From Chlorella sorokiniana (taxonomy: Eukaryota > Chlorophyta > Trebouxiophyceae > Chlorellales > Chlorellaceae): a stretch of DNA of 64,000 nt. The stretch is taken from contig CP084608.1 of NCBI GenBank assembly GCA_025917655.1, positions 1,426,001-1,490,000 of the forward strand, read 5' to 3'. Under the pieces are notes generated by a model. That model was not told the origin of the DNA, did not search any database, and worked only from the letters and a program-made list of their open reading frames with translations. This document shows, piece by piece, positions 33,324 to 46,500 of the stretch. Each line of letters begins with the position of its first letter. Positions within the stretch are counted from its first letter, which is position 1. The translations under genes were made by a program, and so were the position numbers.

Positions 33324-36300
33324 ATGGACGCGCGAGGCGGCGGCGAGGCTGCCCGGCTGTCGCCGCCACCGCCTCCGCCGCCACCGCCACTGCACCACGG
33401 TATCGAGGACCATGGAGCCCACTTGCGCCCTTACTTCACGCCTGAGCCAACGTTTTCGGTCTGGCTGGAGGGCATACCCGCGAGCACGCTGTTTGAGATG
33501 GAGTTTGTGGAGCCCTGCCGGCAGCTGTATGGCGACGCATTTGTGCGAGATAGGTGCACGGGCGTGCCTGCTCCTGTTCATTTACGCAGTGCAGGATTGT
33601 GGGCACATGGACCACGGCATGTCGCTCCTGCCTCGGGCAGCATAAGCCCCTGCAGGCGTGATTGCCCGTTTGGCCTGCCCGGCAGCGAGGCGAGTTGGGT
33701 GCCACTCATTCGCAGCGTTGCATTCAGCGCTGCGGTGTGCGCGCCCGCCTGCCATTCGTGCAGAAGCTTCATGGTGGACCGCCACGACATGGCGGCTCAC
33801 CCTGGAATGCTCACCTGGGGGTGCTGTCCTTCACAGACGCGCAAAAGGGTGCGACAAGCCTGCCCAAGGCGTGTGCTGCTTCAGGCCGGTGATCAAGCTT
33901 TCGACTTCTGCCCCGGCATGCCAGTCACCCTGCGCCCCTGCGCCCCTGCGCCCCTCCCTGCCGACGCCTTGTCTGTGCAGCTCAGGAGTGTGGCATGCAT
34001 GTGGCGATGGCGCCTCTGATACCGGCCTCGCAGCTCCCGTTTCCGCCTCAGCGCGTCACGGTGAGCGTGGCTGATGCACCGTGCTACTGCGGGCTGCCAA
34101 GCCGCCAACCCGGCAGCAGGCTGCCTTCCCGCCCCTTGACCGGTGCCTTAACGCGTCACAGGTGCGACGTCGCGTGCCAGCCCCTCAGCCAACGCTGGAT
34201 GCACTGGCCAGGGAGCTTGCCCGCCAGGAGGCGGAAAAGTCGGGCGCAAGAGTGAGCGCGGCCATTGCAGCGGCAGGCAGACGGAAGGGCGGAGCGCCAC
34301 AGCAGCGCGACGCTCGGGGAGCGGCTTGGAGGCAGAGACATCGGCGGCTCTGGAGCGCCGACGCGAGCCGTCGCCCCCGCCCCCGCCCCCGCCGCCCCGG
34401 CCAGATGCCCCCATCGCTGCCAGACGGACCCCGCCGCCGCCGCCGCCCGCCGGGTCGTCTCTGCCTGCACCGCAACCCGCAGATGGCGAGCGGCAGCCAG
34501 CAGGGCAGCTGGCTCCCGTGGAAGGAAATGATGAGCCTCTGCCGTCGCTGCCTGACGACGAAGACCTGATGGAGGAGGGCTCGGAGGGGGAGGGGACGCC
34601 AGATGCCGCGGGGCACCTTCCTTGCTTGCTGCGCCAGCCCTGCGGGAGGTGGACCGTGCTCAAGAGCCAGCTCCTCCATCTGCCCCAGGCCAGCAGCAGA
34701 CGCCGCATGCGGGTGCAGAGGCCGGTCCTGACGCTGTTCTCACGAATCAGCCGCCCAGGAGGCAGCCGGCTGCTGATGAGGGAGGCGTGCAGCCGCCAGC
34801 CAAGCAGCCGCAGCGGCGGAAGCCGCCGTCGCCCTTCAGCTCTGCCGATGCCAAGCAAGCGCAGCAGCAGCAGCAGCAGCAGCTGCCAAAGGTTGCGGAC
34901 GATACCGCCCGTGTGCAGAACCTGCGGCTTCAGCAGGAGCAGCAGCAGCCTCGGCAGGCGGCGCGGCCAGGCAGTGCATCCAGCCTGGCTGGCCGGGCGG
35001 GCCGGGCGGCCGCACCAGCCCCGCCGGCCGGGGCAGGAAGCCGGCGGCCATCAATCCGCCCGCGTCGCCACGAAAGGCCGGTGTTGGCGTCAGGAGTTCA
35101 GCAGGCGGAGGCGATGGCCAGCAGCCCCCGTCGCCCCAGGCCGCCCAGCAGGAGCAGCCGCTGAGCCCTCGCGAAGCCCGCAAGGGTGCGGGCGGCGCAG
35201 CCGCAGCCGCAGCCGCAGCCGCGGTCACCCCCCTGCTCCCCCAGACGAGAAGCTGAGGGAGAAGGTGCGCAGCAACTACCTGGCCCCGCCGCTGCTGGCC
35301 GCGGCGCAGGAGCTGCTGCAGGCTGGCAACGGGGGGAGCGGTGCGGGCAGCGCAGAGCAGCAACAGCAGGAGTGGAGCGCGGCCGACGTGGCGGCGCTGG
35401 CTGCTGAGGTGGAGGCGGCGCTGCTGGAGGCGCATGAGGGCCAGACCAGCAGGCAGTACCGGGAGCGCGTGCGCGCGCTGTCCACCAACCTCAAGGTGCG
35501 CTGCACCCTACTGCACACCCCTGCAACGCTGAGCACGAGCCCCACGACGGCCTGCGCTTCTGCTTGGGCAGCGCAGACCGTGCTTCCTCTGTGTTGCGCC
35601 TGTGCCCCGACAGGCTGCCATACCGTTGGTGGTCATCGCTGGTGCAGCGCCCTTGCTCCTGCCTCTACCACCGCGGTTTATCTTGCTGAGGGCCCCCGGC
35701 TTGTCGCCGCCCCGCAGGACAACTCCGAGCTGCGAGCGCATGTGCTGCGGGGCGACATCCTCCCCGCCGTCTTTGTGCGAATGACTGCGGAAGAGCTGGC
35801 CAAGAAGGCGAGGCGGAGGGGCATCTGCCGCTCGTGGGGGCTCTGCCTGCTCCAGCTGCTGCCTGGCGGGTATTCAGGGGATGGCGGGCTGCTGTTTGAT
35901 GCGTCCCTGTGGTGATGAGTTCAAGAGAGCAAGCGTGTCGCGCCACGACGGCCAGCCACCAGCCCCTGTGCAGGACCTGAGGGAGCACCGCCGCCAGGTG
36001 CAGCAGCTGAGCCTGCGCAACGCGGTGCTGCCCCCGACCTGGCCGCCTCCAAGTCCACCACGGCCGCCATTGAGCTGAAGCAGGCGGGGTGAGCGCCGCC
36101 GCTGGGCGCACCCTTTCGGCGCGGCCTGTCACTCCTGCCTCATGCCTCATGCACGCGTGACCCTGCGCAAGCCAGCCTGTGCATCTCCGTGAACCACCTG
36201 TGCAGGCTGCTGCCAGGCCTGGCTGCCGCCAGGGAGCGCAGCGTGGCGACGAGCCTGCGGGAGGGGGAGCCCAGCGGCGCACCCAGCCTGGCAAGCCCTC

Positions 36301-39300
36301 CAGCTGGCGAGGGCCCAGAGGGGCCGGCAGCCACCGCTCCCGCTCCCGCTCCCTCCGAGGCCGCCGCGGCCGCCGCGACAGCGAGCGCTGCAGCTGCACA
36401 GCAGCCCGCTGTGGGCGCGCAGCCAGGCGCCCCCTGCATGCCGCGCTGCGCCCGATCCGCACCGCGCCGCCGCCGGTGGGTGCGCCCCTGGAGGGGTCGC
36501 CCGCGCCGGGGCGGCTCGCGGCCGCTGCCCGCCATCCGCTCCATGCCGGCGTACGAGCTGCCGCCTGCGTCGCCACACCACGGCAGCGGGAGCGACACCC
36601 CGACTCGGTGTGGGACTACCAGGAGCTGATGGCTGCCACGGCGCGCAATGAGCGGTCGCCGGGAAGGCGGGCGGGCACGCCAGATCTGGTGGATGTGCGG
36701 GAGCAACCTGTGCCGCCGTCGCAGCAGCAGCAGCAGCAGCAGGCGCCGGCCAGGCGGTCAGGCACCCCAGACCTTTCCAGGCGGCAGCAGCAGCCGCCGG
36801 CGGGTGGACGGCAGCATGCCACACCCGACCTCGGGGCCAGGCCCCGGAGGCAGCGCCAGCAGTGCAGCAGCAGCAGCAGCAGCAGGGCCAGGCCCCGAGC
36901 GGCAGCAGTCGCTGCAGGAGCTGCGCCGGCAGCGCTGGCTGGAGCGGCGGCAGGCAGGGCCGTCCCAGCGGCAGCGGTCGCGCACCCCAGACCTGTTTGA
37001 GGAGCTCTCCCCGCAGCAGGCGCAGCATGCGCGGCAGCAGGCCCCCTCCCGGTCGGGCACCCCAGACCTGCTTGAAGGGGAGGAGCATCGGCGGAACGGG
37101 GCCAAGGGCCCCCTCCTGCCCCCACGCCCGGCCGCAACAGGGCAGGGGGCCAGGCGGGGGCGCGGCGGGAGCGCGGCGACGACAAGCGACGGCGCAGCTG
37201 GGAGCGCAGCAGGAGCCGGGAGCGCGGGGCGGCCACCGAAAGGAGGAGCGCGGGCGGCGCGAGGGCGGCAAGGACGAGCGCAGGCGGCGCTCAGATGGAG
37301 GCGGCCGCGGCGGCAGCAGGCCCGACGACAGGCGCAGGGACGATGGTGGCCGCGGCAGCGAGAAGCGGCGGGACCGCGGCAGGAGAAGCGGGAGCCCCGA
37401 GCGGGGCGGGAAAAGGGCCAGGAGCCCTGCTGCCCGCAAGGACGACAGGCGCGGCGCTCAGCCCACTCGCAAGCGCAGCAGGAGCCGGGGCCGCAGCGGG
37501 AGCGGCCCGGCAGCAGCGCCGCAAGCGCGAACGTCGCTCCGCCAGCACGCAGCCACCTCAGCGGCAGCAGCAGCGCTCGGACGAGCGGCAGGAAGGGCCT
37601 GCTGCCCTCCTGCCTCCGAAGCAGCAGGAGCTGCAGCAGGCCCCTGCGCCACAGCAGCAGCAGGAGCCCCACCCCGGTGCACTGCCCCGCCTCCCCAGCA
37701 CCGCCTACAGCGGCCCGCTGCCCCCTGGAGGAGGACGGGGCTGCGTTTATGCAGCCTGGATGGGCGCACGATGGGTACGCGCCGCTGCAACAACACCAGT
37801 CTTTCAAGGTGGAGCAACAACTGGAGGAGCAGCAGCAGCTGCGGATGGCGGGCAGCCAGGCGGCGGCGCCGCCGCCCGACCCCCTCCAGCTGGCGGCGCA
37901 TGGCGAGGCCGCCTTCTGGTCTGGCTGCGTGAAGTGGCCGCAGGGCAGCCAGCCGCAGCTGCCGCTGCCCGCTGCCGCGGTGCGCTGGACCGCGCCCAGC
38001 CGGGCGGCGGCGCCGCTGCTGCCGCAGACGCTGGTAGTGAAGGCCAAGATGCTTGGCCGGGATCTGCTGCCCATGCTGACGGGGTTTGGGGCGCGGCCGG
38101 GGCAGGTGCGGCGGGGGTGTGCCGCATGCGCTGCGCCGCCAGCCGTGCTCCCCCAGGCTCCGCTTCGGCGCTGTCCGCACTGCCCGCACGGCTTCCCTGT
38201 GCCTGGCGTCCCCAGCCTGCCTTGTCCTGCGCCCTGCGCCCGCTTCCCCTGCAACCCCCACCACTAACCCCCAAACATCCGCAGCTCTGCCACTTCCTGC
38301 TCTCGGCAAGGGAGGCGAGCGGCGGCGGCGGCCTTGCCGCGGTCCGGGACCTGCAAGAGGGCAAGGTGGGGCTGTAGGGCAGCCAGCACCCTGCGCCGCG
38401 GCTGCGCTGGCCCCCCAGCTGCGCTCCTCAGCCTGCACAGTCCCCCCTCCCGTCCTCCCCTTCCCCGGGCCCCCGCCTTGCTGCAGGTGGGCATCTGCAT
38501 CGTCAGCCTTGCCGGCGAGCAGCTCGACAACGACGACGCCCCCTGGCAGCTGCACCGCACCCACTCCTGGTTCCTGCACCTGGTGGTGAGCCCCCGCCTG
38601 CGGATGCGCCGGCCAGCGGCAGCAGGGCAGGCGGGAACCGGTGAGGTGGGGCCCGGGGCCTCCACCCGCCAGTTGAGCAGAGCCGCAGGCTGACCCGCTG
38701 CGCGCGCGGCCTCGCCCCTGCAGCGGCCCACCCCGAGATCGTGGCTTTCGCCGGGGTGGATGAGGCTGAGGTGGCGGCGCTGGGCGCCGGCGCCCTGCTG
38801 GTGCTGGCGCTGCCGGCCTGGTACGGCTGCCTCTACGCCAGCCAACACAAGTGAGGCGCCGGCACCGGCACCAACCATGGCCCTGGCAGGGCGCCAGCTG
38901 CCAGAGTGTCAGCGGCCCCAAGTGAAGCGACCGTGCAAGCATGCGCTGTGCGGCTGCCCCGCCCCCTCGACCCCACGCCGCGCCCGCTTGCCAGTGTTTG
39001 TTGCAGTAAAGCGGCGGGCAGCCCGGACTGTCACGTGCGCATGCTGGGCCCCCTCTGCTGCACGCCCTGCCCGCCGACCTGGGTGAGCGGTGGGGAGGGT
39101 GCACCTCGCAGGCTGCCGCGCTGCACTCGACGGCGGGTAGCTGCTCGGCGGGCCCAGCTGATGTGCACGCATGCGACGGTGACAGCTCGCCCCCTCCCTG
39201 CCGCCGCGCATCGGCCCCTGCAGTGGCCCCCCGCACGCTGCGCGCCTGCATGTGGCAGTACCAGCAGCACCAGGCGGAGCTGCGGGAGCAGCGCATGCTG

Positions 39301-40012
39301 GTGAAGCCGCGCAAGAGGTGAGGCGCGCCTGCTTGAGGCCTGCTTGCAGGCGGCGGCGGAAGCCACAGGCTGCGCCGCTGCTGCCCCTGCTGGCACGCAA
39401 TGGCTGAGCTGGCTGTGGCCCACCGATGAGCGGGCGACCCAGGCTCTGCGTCACACATGCCGGCTTGCCCCCTTCCGCCCCCACCCACACACCCCCACAG
39501 TGCCAAAGACCAAGAGGGCCTCGCCGGCCTCAACCGCATGCTCGCCGGCAGGGAGAAGTGCTTGGTGGTGCCGGTGAGCCTAGCCTGGCACCCCTGGCAC
39601 CTGCCTGGCTGGCCTTGCAGGTGCCGCAGCTCTGCAGCCTCGCCCCTCCGCCAGCACTGTCGCCCGCTGCAACCCGGATGCTGCCGCCTGCCCCACTTGC
39701 CGCGCCCTCCCGAGCGTGCAGCTGCCGAAGCGCGCGGCTGCCGGATGCCGCCCGGAGGTGGCGGCTGAGCTGCTCCTGTTCCCCGGGTTCGAACCCAACC
39801 GGCTGCAGGTGCCTGGGGGCTGCACAGCCGCGGGATGGCAGCGCCTCTGTGTGCCTCACGTTCTGCACCCGCCGCCTGCTGCTCTCCAGTGCACAGCCCC
39901 AGCGCTGCCGCACCTTTGCCCTGCTGTGCTGCAGGCCGCCATCTGGGAGCCCGACAGGGGCCCGGACGTCGACCGCCAGGTCTACGACCCCTGGCAGTTC
40001 TCCCTTGACTGA
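33324..40012 (+). CDS. TFIIS-central-domain and SPOC-domain transcription/RNA-processing protein
   Basis: ATG at 33324 opens an N-terminal exon with a Pro run and YFTPEPTFSVWLEGIPASTL. The TFIIS central domain is encoded at about 35246-35495 (DEKLREKVRSNYLA, LAAEVEAALLEAHEGQTSRQ, YRERVRALSTNLK) and 35718-35808 (DNSELRAHVLRGDILPAVFV then RMTAEELAKKA). No TFIIS zinc ribbon is seen. A SPOC domain follows at about 37900-38590 (AFWSGCVKWPQG, LLPQTLVVKAKMLGRDLLPM, VGICIVSLAGEQLDNDD). The linker between them has CAG-coded Gln runs, five TPDL motifs and Arg/Ser/Asp-rich stretches (KRSRSRGRSGSG). C-terminal exons run to the end at 40012 (VDRQVYDPWQFSLD). The architecture matches plant SPOC/TFIIS proteins and animal PHF3/DIDO, which read the phosphorylated RNA polymerase II tail. 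The linker changes frame at least four times at G or C runs, so its exact sequence is unreliable. Exons beyond the SPOC domain are assigned by continuity only. Confidence 0.75.
36671..37070 (+). repeat. Five TPDL short-motif repeats in the TFIIS/SPOC linker
   Basis: The peptide TPDL recurs five times in Gln/Arg-rich context: RRAGTPDLVDV (about 36671), RRSGTPDLSRR (36754), RQHATPDLGAR (36811), QRSRTPDLFEEL (36974) and SRSGTPDLLEGE (37050). The usual pattern is Arg, a small residue, any residue, TPDL, with spacing of about 20 to 55 residues. Codons differ between copies, so this is not a fresh DNA duplication. Confidence 0.75.
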
Positions 40013-40580
40013 CAGCGGGGCAGCAGCCAGCTGGCCGCCCCGTACCGCCTTGGTCAGCCGGCATCCCCCTTCACACCCCGTGCTGGCTGTTTCACCGTGC
40101 TCGACAACCGCTCATCTCTGTTTCTGTTCTGCTGTTGCTTGCCTCCTCTTGCTAAACATTTGCAGCAAGCATGTTTCTTATCAATCTCTCTCAGTGCAAC
40201 AAAAGCCTTCAGGGGCCTGCATGGCGCAGGGAGTTCGGAATTGGCTGACAGGGACAGTGCGCAGGGTAGACGTGAGGGAGCATTTCTGGATCTGGATATA
40301 TTCAGCACGGACAATCATGCAGTGTTGGTTCATCACGCCTTATGGGTTGGGTAACACATGATCGCTACGGATCTGTTGACGGGCGGCAAAAGGGTGGGCG
40401 GCACGCCGCCGCTCCACCTGGGCAACAGGCACAGCTGCCACGCTCCTTAGCATCGCCTGGTTGGCGGCAGGCGTGTCCAGCTTCGTCCCTACTTGCTGGC
40501 AGCGCCCACGGACACCGGCCGTGGGCAAGCCGTGGCAGCGGAGCGGCCATCCGCCCCCAGCTGCGCCTCAGATGGACGCC
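40013..40580. other. Convergent 3' region, TFIIS/SPOC and lipoxygenase
   Basis: About 570 bases between stops on opposite strands. No conserved frame and nothing else identified. Confidence 0.5.
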
Positions 40581-43500
40581 TCAGATCGACACGGAGTAGG
40601 GCACGCCCTTGAAGGTGAGGCCCGGGGGAGGGGGCACCAGCAGGGTGTAGGCCAGCGAGCGCGTGCTGCCGCCGTAGCGCGCCCAGCTGGCGGGGTCGGC
40701 GTTGCGCGAGGCGATGCGCGCCTCCAGCGCCTGCATGCGCTCCATGAAGCGGCTGTTGGCCTCCATGGCGGCGGTGTCCTGCCAGTGGGAGGGGCGCGGC
40801 CAGGCAGCGGAGCGCTGGGCTCAAGCCCTCAAACCGCTGGTGGGATCCGAGAGTGTGGGCGCTGAGCGGCGCTGAGCCCGGCTGCTGCAACGCACGCTAG
40901 GGGAACTCCAGGGGCCCGCCCCCCCCCCCCCACACACACACAACTCCCTCCCGCCGCCCCTCCAGCGCACGGTGAGCAGCATGTTGCGTTCGTCCAGCGT
41001 CTGCTCCCCGTCTGCGTGGATGGACAGCAGCTGCACCGTGACCATCTCCTTGAGCGCCGCCAGCGGCCCCGACACGTACGTCAGCAGCTCCTTCTCCAGA
41101 GCCTCCCGCCCAGAGGCCGCAGCGCGCGCCAGCGCCTGCACGGCGGCGATGCATCGGTGACCGCCGGGCGCAAAGTTGCAGAGATGATCCCGCCTGGGCG
41201 AGCGGCGCGCGCAGCTTCAGGGTTCAAGCACGGGCCGCCAGGCATCGACGGCGCTGCCCTTGCAACTTCACACCCTGCTGCCCCCTCGCCCGTGCGGCCG
41301 CAGCATGCTCCCGGCTGCCTCAGGCAGCAGCGCAGCCACACCTGGTTGGCCGGGTCGGCGGCGTCGCCCGGGCGCGGCACCGGGCGGCGCACCAGGGTTG
41401 CGGCGTTCAGCACCAGCGAGGCGTAGTCGTACTGCCCAAAGTTGACGGCGGCGTGGTGGGCGGAGGCAACCCAGGCGATGGTGGCCAGTACCTGGGATCA
41501 GGGAGCAGGGAGCCGCATCGCAGGGCCCTCCGCGGTGGGTCAATGGCGAGGCAGCGGCGCCGCAGCAGGCTGCCAAGCGCCAAGTGACCCTTTGGCACCG
41601 GCGAGCCCACTCTGTGGCGTGGCAGCGCTTGCCCTACTAAGGGCATCGCTGCACCGCAGCGCCCCAACCCGCCCACCCACACTTCAACCCGCTGAGTCGC
41701 CCCCTGGCCCCACCTGCGTCAGGACATCCAGGGAGGGGATGGGCCCCGCAAAGCCCCACACCTCCGCCTCGTTCGGCTCCACCAGCGCAATGTCGGGGTG
41801 GCCTTGAGCCTGCGGCCAGCCAGCCAGCAGGGGGGCACAGGGGGCAGGCGCAGGGTTCAGGCGCGCCAGGGGTGCCTCCACAGCCATAGGGCCAGCGCGG
41901 TACAACGTTGCAGCAGGCGCAGTGGCGCGCGAGAGGCTCAGATGCTCGAGGGCTGGAGCGGTGGTGTGATGCGGGCAGCCAGTCGATGAGGCGCCACCTA
42001 CAGGCAGCCAAGCGCAGCCGCGCGCCTATGCCGCCGCCTCCGCGCCACACCTTGACCTCGGCCCACCAGGCCTGAAGCTCCACGTCGCCCGCCACGTCAG
42101 CGTCGCTGGCGTAGTACAGGCGCAGGTACTGCCCGAAGTACGCCTCCAACTCAGCGAAGATGTCCAGGCCGTCCCGCCCGTAGGGGTAGTCCTCCAGCCA
42201 CGGCCGGCCCTGGCCATCCAACATGCCCCTGCCGGGGGCCGGGAGGGGGAAGGGGCGCGAGGTTTGGGGGGGAGGTTGGGGGTTCATCCTGTGCATGTGA
42301 GGTAGCCCCCCCCCAGCACCCCCATTTCAGCCGCCACTAAAATTGCTTGCACCCCTGCAGCCGCCCAACCCTTGCGCCCCCTGTCTGCCCACCCCCTCAC
42401 ACACCTGGCCTCCAGGTCGGCGGCGGGCCTCTGCAGGCGGAAGCGCCAGCTCTTGTAGGCGGCGGAGGAGAGGCGCATGGCATAGGGGCCTGCCGGCAGG
42501 GCGGGCGAGGAGGGTACCACGAAAGCTTGTTGTGCGGGGCCGAAAACGTGGACACGCACGGCAGCTGAAGCGGTGGGGAAGGATTGCCCTGCGATGCCTG
42601 GTGGCCGAACGCACTGACACCACGCCCCAGACCACGGTCCCAGTGCCTTACACTGCTGCTCACGATTCCCCTACCCCCGGCCGCCCCGCCAGCACCCCCT
42701 CCTCCGACCACCATTGCCCCACATTCACAGGCGCCGGCAGCGCAGCAAGGGGCGGGCGGGGCGGTCACCCGCTGTGAAGGTGTCCTCGATGATGCCGCCC
42801 GCGTTGATGAGGGAGGCGCGCGCCTTGGAGTTGATGTCAAGGGTGAAGCGGAAGTGGGGCAGCATCAGCTTGAACACCTGGCGGGCGGGGTTGGGGAGTG
42901 AACTGCTGCTGCTCACTGGGTTCTGAGGGGGGGGGGGGGCAGGTCCAGCAGAGCGCAGCTGGCGACAGGCGGCAGGAAAAGCGGGAGTTGCCGCCGTGGC
43001 TGCGCCTCCCACCGGGTGCATAGCGGAGACGTGGCGGCGCAGCGCGATGAGGTAGGGCTCGGTGCAGCAGTGGCAGCGCAGCCAGTGGGAGATGAGCTGG
43101 TGGTAGGCGGCGTCCAGGGAGCGGAACACCGCCTTGGCCAGCCACCACTGGGCCTGCAGAGGGGGGTGCATCGGGAGGGGGTGGCCAGGTCCTTTTGCCC
43201 GCAGGAGGCAGCGGCAGCCGCATTCTTCAGCTATTACGCGGCAGCGCTCCACGGATGCCCCGTCACCCCCCACACACACCCCAAACCCCTCCCCCCCACA
43301 CACCCTGTTGCCCCCACAAGGGCCCACCTGGCCCACAGCGTCGCCTTTCAGCTGCTGCCGTGCATACACGACGCCCGCCGACTGCGGCAGCCCCGCGTCC
43401 TGCGCCTGCGTCTGCTTGTGCTTCAGCTCAATCGCGACCGGCACCAGCGCCTGCTCCTTGCCCTCGGGGTCCTGCACGGCACATGTAACAGCAAGGCGCT

Positions 43501-46500
43501 GCCTGGCAGTCAAGTGCATGCAAGCAGGCAGGCGGCCGTCAGCCACCAGCTCAGGCCTCTTACTCCGCCCTCGCGCGCGCGCCCCGCCCCCGCCCGTCGC
43601 CCCCCGGGCGCCTCACTGCTGCAGGAAGAGCAGGGCGCGGCCGGCGTGCTCCGCGCGGCCGGGCAGGTCCTTGGGCGCCTCCCCCAGAAGGCAGCCATGA
43701 GCCAGTAGTCGATGAGGAAGAGGCGGGGCTTGCCGCCCGCCGCCGCGTCCGCCACGTGCTGCGCCAGGCTGGCGCCCCCAGCTCAGCAATCTCCTCTGCG
43801 GGGGCGGCCGGTGGGCGGGTGAGGCGGGTGTGCGGCGGGCTCCCTTTGCTGACGTGGCTCACGCTGGCCCGCCAGCCAGCAGCACAAAGATGCGGAGGGG
43901 CCCTCCCGCGCGCAGTCCGCACCAGCCCGCGGCGGCACTCACTGTCCACGTGTTCGGCCGCGATGGCGCTGCCCAGCTGCGCGGGCATCTGCTTCAGGGC
44001 AGCCAGGGTGCACGGGTTCATGCCCGCCACCGACTGGCGGCCCCACTCCTCGTCGCTGCCCACAACCTCCAGACCCCGCCCCACCAGCACACGAGGGGCC
44101 TGCAAGTGTGTGTGTGTGGGGGTATGGGACCAGGGCCTGCTGTGGCGGTGGTGGGGCGGCTGGGCGGGTGCCGCATCGCAGCATGCGGAGCGGCGGGGTG
44201 AAGCATCGGGTGCGGCAGTGCAGGGGCGGCCTGCGAGCTCTGGATGCATGCGAGCGAGGCCTTGCAGCCTCCCCCGCAGCCCCGTGCAGCGCTGAGCAGC
44301 CAGGACAGGCCGCCACCCTGCAGGATCTCCAGCCAGCCCCCCCCCCCCCCCCCGCCTCCCCCACACCCTCTCGCCTCAAACTCCAGCAAGTCCTTCAGCT
44401 TGGGCGCGCTGCGCAGCTCCTGCACCCCCGCCGCCACCGTGCTGCGCAGGCGGCCCAGGGGCCCCAGCCGGCCGGAGGAGACCTGCAGCGGCCAAGGGGA
44501 GGAGTTGACTGAGGGGGCGAGGACAGGTGCGGGGTGGATGCGGGCAAGTGCAGGCAGGGGGCAGCGCCGGGACTTGTTGATACGTCGGCATGCCAAGGCG
44601 GGCATGCGTGTGGCATACATGCGCACCACACCATCTCGTGCCAAGAGCCACTCCCCTCTCACAGGCTTACACATGATGAAACAGACTTCCACACCAGGCA
44701 GCACAGCCCATCGCCCTGATTTCGCCCCCGCCCGCTACCCTCCGCCCCCTCCACCCCCACCTCATCGTCCAGGTCAGCCAGCGAGTCTTCGTCCAGGCCC
44801 AGGTCCCAGACGGCCCCGGAGCCTGCAGAGGCGGCGGCGCCGTCGCCGGGGAAGCCGGCCCAGCCTGCAGAGGGGGCCTTCAACACGGTGAGCGGGGCGG
44901 CAATGGGGCACAGCAGAGCCCCCCTTTCGTGCCAAGGGCGGCTGAAGGCTGCGTGGACCCCGGCAGCAAGCAGCGCAGCGGGGCGGCTGCGGGCGGGGCG
45001 GCGGTGCACCTTGCGGAACAGGCGCAGCACGTCGTTGAAGTCCTCAAACTGGGAGGCGGAGTCAATGCTCTGCGCAGCAGGCAGGGGGAGGGGTTGCCAC
45101 AGACAGCAGGCTGGGAGGTGTGCTCTTTGCCGAGAGCTGCTGAGCGCATGCTGCGCTGCACCCCGAGGCGCAGGTTGGAAGCAAGGGGGCGGCAGCGTGC
45201 GGGAGCGCGCCTTGACGCCTTGCGCGATGGCTGGCCCGATGCTCTTCAGCACTTCGCCGTTGAATCCCTGCTCCTTGCTGGCGTCAAACTGCTCGTCTGC
45301 GGGCAGCGGGCAGCGCGGCAGGCAAGGACTGCGGTCAGGGAGCGCGAGGCCCGCTCCACGGTCGGCCCCCTCCAGCGAGGGCGGGAAGAGCGGCGAACGC
45401 TGCGCACGGTCACCAGCCACCCAAGCCTGCGCCTCACCAAAAGGCAGCCAGGGCTTGCCGGGCCCGTTGGCCCCCTGGGCCAGGTTGTTGCACAAGTGGC
45501 GCGGGTAGGGAGGTCGGCCGAGCCGCCCAGCGCGGGCGGGGCGCCTTGGCAGTGCCCAGATCATCATACACCTGAGGGGGTGGGCCAGCGTGAGGCATGG
45601 GCCTGTGAGACTCGGCGATCTCTGGCACGCAGCGGTGCTGCGCTGACACCAAGAGGCACTGCCGTGCGGGGCTGGATCCCTCTGGCGCACGCCGCCATGC
45701 ATGACTTAACCACAGCGCGGCACAGCGCAGCGCGGCACAGCACAGCGCGGCAAGCACCTGGTACCCGTAAGCGCGGTCGGCGTTGGTCTTGGGTGCGGGG
45801 CCGTCAGAGCCCTGGGCGGCGGGGGCATGCAGGTCACAGCAAGCGGCGGCGGCAGGCAGGGCGGGGCAGCGAGAGGGCGAGCTGGCACGTGCTGCCACCC
45901 CCGCCACGCGGGAGCAGCGTGGCCGGCGCTGCAGGCAGCCCTGCGCAGGCCCCGCCGCCCGCCCACCCGCAAGGCCTCCAGCTCCTGCTGCCGCGCCTCC
46001 AGCAGGGGTGCGGGCGTGCCCTGCGGCAGGTGGGCGGCGCCCTCGAAGAACACGCGCTGCCCCTGCTGCGCCGCCACCCAGCTGTAGGCGGGGAACTCGT
46101 GCACGTCTTCCTGCCTGCACCACGGCACAGAGGGGGCGGGGGGGGACCCGGTTGTCGCAAGCCCCGGTGGGCGGCACGCCAGGCTCAGCAGGTTGCAGGG
46201 GTGCCCGGTGCTGCGGACGAGGAGGCGGCCTCCCCCCCGCCAGCTGGCGCCGCCGCTCACGTGGCCAGGCGCACGCTCTTGATGTAATCCACGCTGTGCG
46301 CTTCGTCCTTTGAGCCGTCGTCGATCTTGCGCACCAGCACGGCCCCCGGGGCGCCCAGGCCTTCCGGCACGGCCACCAGGCCGCGGGGCGCGCCCAGCCG
46401 CCGCGCCCGCCGTTCTGTTCAAACCGCTCCCAGGCGGCGGTGACGACGACGGGCGTGGAGCGCTGCTCGCCGTCCCGTGCCACCACCGTCAGCTCCAGGT

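Noticed and set aside
37458-40064. An 868-residue minus-strand open frame
   Set aside because: It lies antisense to the SPOC exons and is a product of GC-rich codon bias; the sequence is low-complexity Pro/Arg/Ala without a domain.
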